Under the pieces are notes generated by a model. The model was not told where the DNA came from, ran no database searches, and worked only from the letters and a program-made list of their open reading frames with translations. This document shows, piece after piece, positions 9,990 through 18,857 of a stretch of DNA of 23,995 nucleotides. Each line of letters begins with the position of its first letter. Within the stretch, counting starts at the first letter, position 1. A program made the position numbers and the translations under genes. This stretch comes from Fragilaria radians (taxonomy: Eukaryota; Bacillariophyta; Fragilariophyceae; Fragilariales; Fragilariaceae): contig CAAAJI010000022.1 of the NCBI GenBank assembly GCA_900642245.1, positions 363,395 through 387,389 of the forward strand, in the 5' to 3' direction.

Positions 9990-10571
9990 ATGCATCGATC
10001 GGTATCAGCTGAATATTCTCAAGATAATGAATCTACGCGAGATGGTGTAAACTATGATTGGGTAACTCCCATGGCTCCAAGGCGGGTAACTGCCGATGAG
10101 AGCCCGTTGTGCGAGGGGGGCATTAAACCATCATTGTGGACTCCTGAGGAAAACGGAGAAAGTCCAATTGATAAGACGCCACATCAACTTCAGTCTCCAG
10201 AGTTCAATGTACAAAGCATAGAAATTAGAGCTTTGAAGGAACGTGTAGACCGACAGGATGAAATTCTTGAAACTATGCTTCGAGAAATTATGTCTTTGCG
10301 ACGAGAATTGTCAATGTTCCGTCCGAAGACAGATTCGGAAGAGCTAGGGAAGACTGAAGATCCGTTTCATTCATCATCTCTAAGTCACAGCGAAGTCAAC
10401 CTCAATGATTTTAATGAAAATATCAGGAAGAGATGCAAGCCTATTGCATCACCTGGTACTCAATTTGTCGCTGAATTTTCCAAGATTTTTGAATTAGAAA
10501 GCGGACAGCATGCCCTACTGGCTTCTATCTTGGACCAAAGCTTAAATGGACGAAACAAATTTAAACATTAA
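9990..10571 (+). CDS. Hypothetical coiled-coil protein
   Basis: This single-exon frame of 193 aa starts at the ATG at 9990, the first methionine in the frame. The frame is open from 9903, but only from a GTG, and it reads through a hydrophobic stretch there. The N-terminal third is polar and rich in Ser, Thr and Pro (APRRVTADESP, LWTPEENGESP), with TP and SP sites that could be phosphorylated. Residues 76-110 form a charged amphipathic helix (IEIRALKERVDRQDEILE and onward to SLRRELSMF) with heptad spacing, a likely dimeric coiled coil. The C-terminus has another helix-prone segment (FVAEFSKIFELESGQHALLA). I see no enzyme motif and no signal peptide. A scaffold or adaptor role is only a guess. 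It converges on the FTR-like gene, with 145 bp between stops. Confidence 0.65.
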   Translation: MHRSVSAEYSQDNESTRDGVNYDWVTPMAPRRVTADESPLCEGGIKPSLWTPEENGESPIDKTPHQLQSPEFNVQSIEIRALKERVDRQDEILETMLREIMSLRRELSMFRPKTDSEELGKTEDPFHSSSLSHSEVNLNDFNENIRKRCKPIASPGTQFVAEFSKIFELESGQHALLASILDQSLNGRNKFKH

Positions 10572-10716
10572 TAACGATATCTTCCAAAGTTTAGACTTAC
10601 ACAATTCAAAGAATGATGGTAACAAACAACATAATGGAAAGAAACGATTTAGGAAGGAGAATGCTGACTTGCCAAGCGTTTATTATTTCTAAAATTAGTT
10701 AATGGTATCGCTGAAA

Positions 10717-11208
10717 TCATGATGACACCAATTCAACTTCCGATATGGAAAAATGCATCAGAAAAGCGACTGGAGGGTCGAATCCTGTTTCCTCGTTATG
10801 TTTTCCTGGTTGAAATTTAACCTGGATTGGAAAGTTTGCCGATATGTCGTCAACATCATATACTTTAGTGACTACACCACAAATTCCGACAGGTAATTCA
10901 AAATATCGCCTGCCTTTGGGGAGGCCGTCATCATCTATGGTTGGTACGAACTTCCCATCCACAAACGTCCCATGTCCCTTAGTGCTGACCTGATGAGCCT
11001 TCAAACCTTCAGCTGTTACGATAACAACGGATCCGGTTTTGAGGTCATTTCCCTTGCTGTCTTTAATACTAGTTGTTGCTTCGGAAACGCTCCCAATTGA
11101 CATTCGGTATTTCAGCATTCTTGGTCGAAATGAAGATGGCGTTACAAACGAAGATACTATCCCCATGATCATGAAGATGACACAACTAACCACATGGTGT
11201 CTCGGCAT
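10717..11208 (-). CDS. FTR variable chain-like plastid protein
   Basis: This single minus-strand exon encodes 163 aa from the ATG at 11208. The frame extends to 11283, but only from a TTG; the ATG start puts a signal peptide at the front. Residues 1-20 are hydrophobic and end in SSFVTP, like the ASAFAP plastid entry motif. The mature part resembles the small SH3-like barrel of the ferredoxin-thioredoxin reductase variable (alpha) chain: KTGSVVIVTAEGLKAHQV (57-74), CGVVTKV, the hallmark ISANFPIQVKF (122-132) and a closing PVAFLMHFSISEVEL. The enzyme passes electrons from ferredoxin to thioredoxin, and the variable chain pairs with the catalytic chain. About 25 extra residues (roughly 78-105, with FVDGKFVPTIDDDGLPKG) lie between the first strands. 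Another SH3-fold plastid protein is possible. Confidence 0.6.
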   Translation of the reverse strand: MPRHHVVSCVIFMIMGIVSSFVTPSSFRPRMLKYRMSIGSVSEATTSIKDSKGNDLKTGSVVIVTAEGLKAHQVSTKGHGTFVDGKFVPTIDDDGLPKGRRYFELPVGICGVVTKVYDVDDISANFPIQVKFQPGKHNEETGFDPPVAFLMHFSISEVELVSS

Positions 11209-11578
11209 TTTAATCCTTAAATAAAGACCAGATAAAGGTGTGATTCGATGTGATGAAAAGGACGCGTACGTTGTCGAAATCAAAATCTCGAGAATAAGAC
11301 TAAAACTACTGGATCAACCCGTACAATAAATTCAGATATTATGAGATGTATTCGAGGCAACCTGATTCATAACATTAGTTTCCTGTGCAATTATTGTATT
11401 CCTTATTTGAGGAACGTCACAGCCGTCACCGTCAGCAAACAACGAGAAACGTCAAGTCTGACCGGCATAAACCGTTAAGGAGAAGTTCCACGTTACACGC
11501 AATCCTAAGCTCCACTGTATGAGGTAGATATTAGATAGTGGATAAAACTAACATCATCAAATTTTTAAGTCAACCAAA
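11209..11578. promoter_or_regulatory. Shared upstream region of two divergent plastid-protein genes
   Basis: This 370-bp gap separates the starts of the FTR-like gene (minus) and the lumen protein gene (plus), so it must hold both promoters. CGTCA-containing words occur several times around 11416-11452 (GAACGTCACAGCCGTCACCG, AAACGTCAAG); CGTCA is the core of bZIP/CRE-type sites, some of which respond to CO2 and light in diatoms. No TATA box stands out. Co-regulation is inference. Confidence 0.4.
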
Positions 11579-12374
11579 ATGTTACCTCTAAAAGCACTTT
11601 GCATCAGTACTCTGACTTTGATTGGGTGCCACGGCTATTCTACTTCGCCTACACGACCATTCGCACTAGGTTTATCTTCTCTATCATCGCGACAAAAGAA
11701 GTGCCTCAGTAATTCTTTAGCATCTGCTCTTTTGATTTCTTCAATATTTGTAGGTTGTCCTGTCCTTGCCGATGAATATGGCCAAGAGACTGAGGCACCC
11801 ACTCTGTTTACAGGAGAAACAGTAATGGTAAGTTTTTTAATTAACTTGAAAAATTGTCTCGCTCTCCCACACGCTCATTGCACTTGTTCAGATCTGTGTG
11901 AAGCGTGGACCATTAGGCGCATGCACCAAAACTGAGGAACGAACATCGCAGAACGACAATGATAAATCGAATGCATATTTTAAAGATACCGCAAGTGTGT
12001 TGAAGCAACGCAGAGCAGTAGATATCATGGCTGAAGAAAGCCAAGGGAATGCACTGATTGAAAGGCTTCGCCAACAGAGCGACGACAACAGGGAGAAGAA
12101 TGATTTGTTGATTCGTCAAAAGACGCTTTTAAACGACCAATCAGCAAGCTTTGGACCATTCGATAGACAGGTCGTCATATTAAACACCGATGGCAAGACT
12201 TTCACACTGCTTGAAAATCCTCAGGCGATGAGGCTCAAAAAGGCTGGTTTCATCGAAGATAGAAAATTTGTCAAGCAACCCACAAAAGAGGAATTAGCAG
12301 ACGCACTTGTGCTACCTCAAGAAGACAGCGGGTTCACCAGTCTTGTCAAAGGGATTTTTGGAAACAACGAATAA
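11579..12374 (+). CDS. Predicted thylakoid-lumen protein, function unknown
   Basis: Two exons, 11579-11827 and 11892-12374, join over a 64-nt intron (GTAAGT...GTTCAG, phase 0) to give 243 aa. Three targeting parts appear in order: a hydrophobic signal peptide (1-19), a Ser/Arg-rich transit region starting at Y20 (YSTSPTRPFALG), and a second hydrophobic stretch (48-64, ALLISSIFVGCPVLA) ending in a VLA-DE site typical of thylakoid signal peptidase. The mature protein of about 179 aa starts acidic, has a two-cysteine motif ICVKRGPLGACTK (84-96), a long charged helical region (KNDLLIRQKTLLNDQSA) and a C-terminal GPFDRQVVILNTDGKTFTLL part. I know no named family for it. It could be a photosystem or lumenal accessory protein of the algal group. 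Confidence 0.75.
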
Positions 12375-12660
12375 ATCAATATCGCGTTGAAATTCTTGTT
12401 TGTAAGAACTCAAGAGTTTACAGCTGCGTGATGGTTCAACGTCGTGCACAAGGAAATACATGGTTATCCTCAATTCTAAGTTTTTTAAAGTAGATTGCTT
12501 TGAAATGGATGCTACACATTCGGTCTGAATTGCCTAAGCAGTATTAATAATAAAGTCAATTCCATCTGCAATTCAACGTGTCCCCATTAAATGTGATGAG
12601 ATGAGATTACTAATATCAACTTATCATGATTAGTTGCGTTTTTCAGGCAACCGAGAGAAA
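12375..12660. other. Convergent 3' intergenic region
   Basis: The 286-bp gap lies between the stop codons of the lumen-protein gene and the MYST gene. It presumably carries both 3' UTRs. I see no further feature. Confidence 0.45.
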
Positions 12661-13857
12661 TTACGAGTTTTTTGTCCTTCGATCTGGAGGTTCCCACTTG
12701 AGATATTGGCTATGACATAATCGCAGTTGTTTGTCTTGTTTCAAATACTCGGCAATCGTTTCCTGTTTAACATACACAACATGCTGTCCCTTCCAACATC
12801 GTATCATGTTTAGGGATTGCAATGTCGAAATGATATCCTCTTGCTTGATACCTGTCTCTATAGATATGTCCTTTATTGATAAGTCTCTGAAACCCTTGGA
12901 AAAAAGATGAATCAGCACATGAGTCCAATAGCTGCGATAAGAAATTTTTCCTAAGTCACTTAGGGGTTTCTCTGGAGACCCTGTCTTGCCTTCCCTCTTT
13001 GTCAATTCGTAGCTTAGACTGATAATAAATTTTCCGTAGCCAAGTTGCTGGTATTGAGGGAAGGTTAAAATACAGGCAAGATTATATTCTTCATGAGAGT
13101 TCTTCTCTTTTGAAAAATATCCTACAATATGAGCTCCGTACTCATCGACTTGGCACACGATGTAGAAAAAGAAAGGATCAGTGTCATAATACAATGTTTT
13201 GTGATCGAGGAATAGTTTCGCCAAAAGACATAAATTCTGGCAGTAAACTCGGGCTTTCTTTCCGTCAACTTCAAAAACGCTGACGCTTTCATGACGATAA
13301 ATCTCCATACCTGGAGGCCTTCGATGGATACAGGTTGATTTGTGATGATGATAAGTTGATCTTCTGCGCATGTACTTCAAACAATACTCGCAAACGAACA
13401 AAACGTCAACGTTGTATTCTTCCGGATACGGTGAGAAATACCATGCTTCAATCTCCCACCCTCCCATGATAATTTTGTTAATGTTTTTCACCTTGGTTAT
13501 TTCTTCGTGTTCCTTTTCTAGCTCAGCCAATGTGGGATCCCCAGAGGCATGCCAATTCCCACCAGTCATTCGAAATTCAGATAGATTTTCATTTGCATGT
13601 TGCGTTCTTCGCCGCTTAACTATCTTATTGCCTTCTTCGCTTTTCGTTTCATATGTTTCAAGCAAGAATTTATCAAATGTAATCCACTCGTCGAGACGAC
13701 GATCATGGTTCTCATAATGAACATAATACTCCATTTCTTTCGTCTTGCTACTTTCACGGAGCTCGACCACTCTAGCCCAAAGCTTTTCAGTTCCGTCTCT
13801 CCATTTCACTTGACATCGGTCGCCTATTTCAAGTTGCTTGGGTGTCTCGTTCACCAT
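12661..13857 (-). CDS. MYST-family histone acetyltransferase (Esa1/Tip60-like)
   Basis: This intronless gene of 398 aa starts at the ATG at 13857. It transfers acetyl from acetyl-CoA to histone lysines, in this group mainly H4, in the nucleus. The domain order is that of Esa1/Tip60/MOF: a chromo-barrel (about 10-65, with GDRCQVKWRDG, YYVHYENHDRRLDEW), a basic linker (KRRR, 81-84), a C2HC zinc finger (C156, C159, H172, C176), then the MOZ/SAS acetyltransferase core. The core shows the autoacetylated-lysine region (LCLLAKLFLDHKTLYYD), the catalytic cysteine in NLACILTFP (C262), the acetyl-CoA loop QQLGYGKF (270-277) and the catalytic glutamate in GSPEKPLSDLG (E296). It is compact for the family and ends soon after the core. 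No targeting presequence is present, unlike most neighbours. Confidence 0.95.
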   Translation of the reverse strand: MVNETPKQLEIGDRCQVKWRDGTEKLWARVVELRESSKTKEMEYYVHYENHDRRLDEWITFDKFLLETYETKSEEGNKIVKRRRTQHANENLSEFRMTGGNWHASGDPTLAELEKEHEEITKVKNINKIIMGGWEIEAWYFSPYPEEYNVDVLFVCEYCLKYMRRRSTYHHHKSTCIHRRPPGMEIYRHESVSVFEVDGKKARVYCQNLCLLAKLFLDHKTLYYDTDPFFFYIVCQVDEYGAHIVGYFSKEKNSHEEYNLACILTFPQYQQLGYGKFIISLSYELTKREGKTGSPEKPLSDLGKISYRSYWTHVLIHLFSKGFRDLSIKDISIETGIKQEDIISTLQSLNMIRCWKGQHVVYVKQETIAEYLKQDKQLRLCHSQYLKWEPPDRRTKNS

Positions 13858-14537
13858 TTCAAGACAAAAGCGAAAGTTTTGGAATTCGAGCGATGACTCC
13901 TTGTTCCAAAATTATTGTCCTAGATAACAAGGTAACGTTCGTTTCATAATAATTGCTTGATTCCTTGCTTTCCTTAGTATCAATGGTTTACGAAAATAAA
14001 TACTTGTCATAGTCAATATGAACTAACCTCTTGCAACTGCAATAAAAATGAAGAATTAACAATGCGATATCAAACTGGATTCAGTGAAGGTGAGCAATTA
14101 AATTCAATGATCGAAGGATTTACAGTTTAATTAAAGATTCTAAAGAAAGAATTATATTAATCTGAAACGTTTCTAAAGAGAATTATGATGCTTCTAGCAA
14201 TCCGAATTAAGTCTACACAAAAATACACCCTAATTTATCATTCAATACTTTCTCAAGGACGAATTTTTGCCCAATAACCTTTGGACTCTAGTATGACCAA
14301 GGTGTATCACTGAGACCATGTCACTGTTCACAAAGCTCGCATGCGCCGTTCAATATTCAGTGATGAATAGCCGAAATGTGACATTGTAATCTAATTAACA
14401 AATTTCTATACTTTAATCTTTTATCCACTTGTATCTTTAACTCCTGGAAAAACTTAATTTTATTTAGCAAGAATCGTGTATCCTCTTGTATCCACAACTT
14501 AATTAACACCTTGGATGGGATCTTCAACTCTTATGCA
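13858..14537. other. Upstream region of the MYST gene
   Basis: This AT-rich stretch must contain the MYST promoter in its first few hundred bases. No open frame or RNA gene is visible. The last part runs into the solo LTR, whose true left edge may lie some tens of bases before 14538. Confidence 0.4.
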
Positions 14538-14767
14538 GATTTATTCATCACATCCAAATTTGTATGGGATATGAAAAGAACATTAAGTAGTAAGTTCCAT
14601 GAATAGCTCTGTATATTCAAAGAATATCCTTAATCTCTATTTTACTTGAACTAACGATAAGGGATGCCTCCGATACCGGTACAAAGTACATCTCTTAGCC
14701 TATTAATATATTTATAGACTGAATATTGCTCATACCTTTAAAATAAAGGCATTTTCTTCTTGATTCA
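14538..14767 (-). repeat. Solo LTR remnant, same family as the element at 18525-22250
   Basis: The segment aligns with 18625-18857 from GATTTA..CATCCAAATTTGT through ACTTG.ACTAACRATAA, ACCGGTACA, ACATCTCTTAGCCTATTAAT and the final CTTCTTGATTC. Substitutions and small indels are common, so it is older than, or a sister lineage of, the larger element. No gag or pol sequence is seen next to it. The orientation matches the minus-strand element. Confidence 0.75.
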
Positions 14768-16031
14768 TACTCCGAGCGCCTCTATTGTTATTTCTAATTC
14801 ATTGCCAAGATAAATTGCTTTTGGTCACATCACAACTCGCAACTCACATATCACATGTATGGGTAGTCATGATATCCGGGAAAAAGGTCCAGAGAGACTA
14901 TGTTAAAAATATTACTGTCACTGTACCAGTGCATAATCCACAAACAGTAGCAATTCAGTCAAATGGATACGATGGAACAAAGTGATGAATGAGGAACTTG
15001 AGTTATGAGCATTTACCATGCAGTGAGATTTCTTGTTGAACCATTTATGAAGACGCCCAATCATGATAGTGTCGTAAGTATTGAAAACAATGATACATGT
15101 CACACGTAGTGATCAACTTATTCAGGGTAAGCCTCCAATGTGTTCATGCAATAAATTTGGGATGAAGTAACTGGCTAATTCTCAAAACATAAATGCGTTC
15201 AATATTTTCCTATATGCTTTCAAGCCTATCAATTTTGAGTGAAGCCTTACCTATTGTTATTGTTTGAATTTCATTAGGCTCCAACTCCTAATGCTAGTTA
15301 AACAACTTTTAATGACATGAAGAAATAGATGCCAAATTTCCATGGCATAGTCTCAAATGAGTCCATTTGTGATAACATAAATTATTGAGCGTAGAATGTT
15401 GAAGCCAGGGATCGCCGAAACCCGGATTATTGCGAATAATCAAGCTCATAACCTAGATCATAATCTGACTCAACGCATGGCTCATAACCAAATGAATCCT
15501 CTCATGAGTCAGGTTGCAAGAATTTTTTTCTCTCCCGTGGCAAAAGCCTGAGATTTTTGCCTCCTCTCCAGATACCAACACCTCTCCAGTGGAGAGGGTA
15601 AATTCTGTAGATCACTCTTTTATTCATTGAACTTTTAATAATGACTAATATTGTTGCTATAAAATCTGTTCCTCAAGTGTTTCTTGAAATACTTGACAAA
15701 AGTAAAGATAAAATTGTCAAGGAGGAGATGATGCCCTAAGATATGAACACCTATAACTATGGGCATAGATTTTGAATGGAATAAATGTAGACTCAATTAT
15801 AGACAGCTAAACGAAGCTGCATTTGTACAATCCTATCAGAGGTAGAAACAATGCAGATAAAATGTTGGCTTACTTCCTCACTATAAGTAATAACCCATCA
15901 ATGGCATTAATAGATTTCATTCAGTTTAGATTATGCACGTTCAATCCATTTCAGTCATTAGATAATTAATATCTCAGCAAATGAGTGCAAAGTGATTGGT
16001 AACTGACCATGTATTTCCCTTCGCGATTGAA
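14768..16031. other. Intergenic with weak ORF debris
   Basis: A plus-strand frame at 14785-14985 (66 aa) follows the solo LTR and has a protein-like centre (KVQRDYVKNITVTVPVHN) but no known motif. A 53-codon frame begins with the ATG at 15396 and is rich in Asn, His and Gln (NNQAHNLDHNLTQRMAHNQ). A short hairpin of CCTCTCC and GGAGAGG with a 3-nt loop lies at about 15581-15597. The region ends at the 3' end of the kinase-like gene. Confidence 0.4.
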
Positions 16032-17621
16032 TTATTGGGGGATATCCGTGTTAAAAAAAGGAGAGCGCAGGAGCTCTCTTGCTGTTTTATAGTTGCCTTT
16101 GCTAATTGACTCACGAGCAAAACAAAGTGAACTCAAAAGTTCCCAGCCTTCCATCCGATCCAACATCTCTATCACCTTTTCCCAAATATCTTCGGCTTCT
16201 ACGTAATCTCGAAAGCGAAAGATATCCTTTTCAAATATATCTGACATTAGCCGTTGTAAGGTATCTTCATCTGAAGGAGGAATTCTGACACCAGATCCAC
16301 CTACTTCAGCGAGTGATGTCAACAAAAGCGAAACAAACACGAGACCTATAGCGTGAAGGTCTTCTGCTTGACAAAATGCATTGGTTTTTTCTGTATTCAT
16401 AGCTTGATCGATTACGAGGCCAAAGGATCGTGCTCTTTCACGCAATTCCTTATCGAGTGGTGCCGTTTCGATGAAACTGGAGAAACCAAAATCACCCAGC
16501 TTCATAACAAGAAAAGATGGGTTTACTGAATACACTGAACTTGCTAGCGTTTTGTCTTGACCCAAGCTACTCATGAAAAAAGATGAACTTCCGATACTAC
16601 GATGAGTAATGCCTGATTCATGAATCAGGGCGACTGCATTTAAACATTGCTTCATAATGAACTTAACGTATTTCGCGCGTGATTCCCATAAAGGAATAGG
16701 ATCTGGTAGAATTGTACCAAAGAAGCCTCTCCTAAGGGGCAAATTAGATCTTCTGATTTCAGCTGGTTCACAATAGTTCCTTAATGTATTCAAGCCTGCA
16801 TATTCATACACAATCCACACTGCTCCTGATTTTGGTGGTGGAACTCCAAGAATACGAAAAAAGTCATTGGGGTCTAGGTCGTCTTCTACTTCTGCTAAAT
16901 TGACTTCTCCAAGGATTCCAAGAAATGGAGCGTTTAACAGTTCTCTCACTAGCGAACATACATTAAGGATATCCTTCTGTTCGTTGACCGATCGTGATCT
17001 TGCAATCTTAGCCCATTCTCCTATTTCGGATTTTGTATCTATCCTCGCTACGATCTCCGATTGGAGCCTGCTGACTGCAGCTAATTCTGCCTGCGCCAAG
17101 TCCAAGGCAAGCTTTCCCGAAAATTCCTTCACTAAAACTCTACAGTCCAATCCTTTCGATCTCATCGTGCTTCCAATACGGCCAACAAGTTCTCCGCGAA
17201 AAATCCGAACAACAGACCCGCTTGAAACTTTGGTTCGCTTGGGTTGCGAAGGATCCAATGGATTCGGCTGCACCAACTGCCGCTCTTTACGATCCTCGTC
17301 TTCTCTGTAATACTCCCAATCTGTGATCTCTTGAAAACCCATGCTCCCAGCAAAGTCAGATAGTACCAAGTCCTTCCCCAAAGAAAATTGGCGAGATTCG
17401 CATCCAGAGAGATCTGTGTTTGTTGTTACTTTAAATAATTTTTCATTAAAGAAAAAAGCCGAGGTTTCATCTTCTATGAAATCATCAAAATCAGACTTCC
17501 AATTAGAAAGCATTTTTAGTCGAGAATCATTATTGAAACTCAAAACAATAAACGCAGTTGATGATTTCAGCAGCATCAAAATCCATGTTCTTCTCATCAT
17601 GAATTGACGTAATACCTGCAT
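16032..17621 (-). CDS. Plastid-targeted protein kinase-like protein, probable pseudokinase
   Basis: This intronless gene encodes 529 aa from the ATG at 17621; Met8 or Met9 would give a tighter signal peptide. The N-terminus (WILMLLKSSTAFIVLSF) is a signal peptide with the TAF plastid entry motif at 22-24. After an acidic region (41-115) comes a kinase-like fold: a glycine-poor entry (SSGSVVRIFRGELVGRIG), the ATP-binding lysine in VLVKEF (K165), the helix-C glutamate (AQAELAAVSRLQ, E179), a hinge VYEYAGLNTL (271-280), then ITHRSIGSSSFF in place of HRDxxxxN (340-349), DFG intact (377-379) and the helix-F motif EDLHAIGLVFVSLL. The catalytic Asp and the metal-binding Asn are both Ser. A scaffold, regulator or atypical kinase in the plastid is likely. 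I cannot tie it to a named family; STN7/STN8-type kinases are only a broad comparison. Confidence 0.8.
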   Translation of the reverse strand: MQVLRQFMMRRTWILMLLKSSTAFIVLSFNNDSRLKMLSNWKSDFDDFIEDETSAFFFNEKLFKVTTNTDLSGCESRQFSLGKDLVLSDFAGSMGFQEITDWEYYREDEDRKERQLVQPNPLDPSQPKRTKVSSGSVVRIFRGELVGRIGSTMRSKGLDCRVLVKEFSGKLALDLAQAELAAVSRLQSEIVARIDTKSEIGEWAKIARSRSVNEQKDILNVCSLVRELLNAPFLGILGEVNLAEVEDDLDPNDFFRILGVPPPKSGAVWIVYEYAGLNTLRNYCEPAEIRRSNLPLRRGFFGTILPDPIPLWESRAKYVKFIMKQCLNAVALIHESGITHRSIGSSSFFMSSLGQDKTLASSVYSVNPSFLVMKLGDFGFSSFIETAPLDKELRERARSFGLVIDQAMNTEKTNAFCQAEDLHAIGLVFVSLLLTSLAEVGGSGVRIPPSDEDTLQRLMSDIFEKDIFRFRDYVEAEDIWEKVIEMLDRMEGWELLSSLCFARESISKGNYKTARELLRSPFFNTDIPQ

Positions 17622-18524
17622 CTCAGATCTGTGATAATCATATCGGTATTAAGGTTAATGTTACAAAACCAACATAATACTGTAATTTGATTGGATAGTG
17701 TTTGAAAACACTTTTTTTTCGAACAACTATTTACTATTTTGCATTATGGATCTATAGGACGCCATCGTTGCAAGTTGAACCTTAGATCCTTAGAAGTTGT
17801 ACGAGAATTTTGAAACCTCTTCCTGTGGTTAGACAAAGTACAAAAAGAAAAAATAGCATGACTGCAAAATATCAATATTCTTCTTATAGCATGAGAACAA
17901 TTGAGTCTATACAGTTAGGCTGCAAAGGGAACAGACATGTGTGAATTTAAAATGATCTTCATTTTCACGCTCCTCTCCTTCAGCATAGATTGTCCCAAAC
18001 TTAATCCAAATATAAAACAATCACCAACACAGAGGTCTTTTGGGCTTTCCTTTGCTCCATTCAGATTCCAGCAGTTAACATTGTTTGAACAAGATTAAAA
18101 AAACTTAAGCCCTAGTTGGATAACAATGTATACGTAGTTTTACTTTTTGAGAAATTACTCTATCCCAGATTGAGGCAGAAAATTAAGTCCATTTCGGTCT
18201 GGTTTTCTAATCTTTGGAAGGTAAAAGTATTGATTGATTCATTCGCATGACAATTCTTTTCATTCTACTTTAGATCATAGTAATGTCTAGTGCTTAGAAT
18301 TCTCTCCAGGCTGTGCTGACACGTCAAGCATCTTTGACTGCCTCCAAATTCAGATTAAAACACTCATTAATAGCAAATTCTCTAAGTACACTTGATTTAT
18401 TGTCACCTAGCCTTTAGAGACCTTTGCTTATCATGATCTAAATTTGCAAAAGAGAAACAACAGCCATTTTCATAATCAGTTATTATTTTGTTAGATGTGC
18501 CAACTTATCCAACATCTACATCTA
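17622..18524. other. Intergenic, upstream of the kinase-like gene
   Basis: The first few hundred bases should be the promoter and 5' UTR of the kinase-like gene. The rest is AT-rich and without an open frame or clear RNA gene. Close to 18492-18514 the words GATGTGCCAACTTATCCAAC precede the LTR and may belong to its outer end, so the LTR edge is uncertain here. Confidence 0.4.
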
Positions 18525-18857
18525 TTTAGATCATGGTTATAACCATTTAGATAGATTGGTCTTGGAAGGTATTAAAAATATTTTCCATTTACAAGCAATA
18601 TTTAGTCATCAATAAATTTGTCTGGTGATTTACTGTCATCCAAATTTGTGGAAGCAATGAAAAGGTCAGTTAACTTATAACTGTCCATGACTCGATGTGT
18701 AAATATAAGAATAACTTAATTCTATCATAATTTACTTGTACTAACAATAATGGGCGTCTCCACTACCGGTACACAAATGTATCTCTTAGTCTATTAATTA
18801 CTATGAGACCGGATATTGCTCAAAAGCTGTAGCGTTAGGTATTACCTTCTTGATTCC
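18525..18857 (-). repeat. 3' LTR of the retrotransposon
   Basis: This is the most complete LTR copy in the window. Its left half matches 22034-22250 (shared TAGATAGATTGGTCTTGGAA and AATGAAAAGGTCAGTTAACT) and its right half matches 21315-21475 and 14538-14767 (shared CCGGTACA or TCGGTACA and ATCTCTTAG). It begins right where the integrase C-terminal frame ends. Exact edges and target-site duplications cannot be fixed by eye. Confidence 0.8.

Noticed and set aside
13370..13717. 115-codon plus-strand frame
   Set aside because: It is antisense to the MYST gene, whose domains are unmistakable.
16867..17310. 147-codon plus-strand frame
   Set aside because: It is antisense to the kinase-like gene and only Ser/Arg-rich noise.
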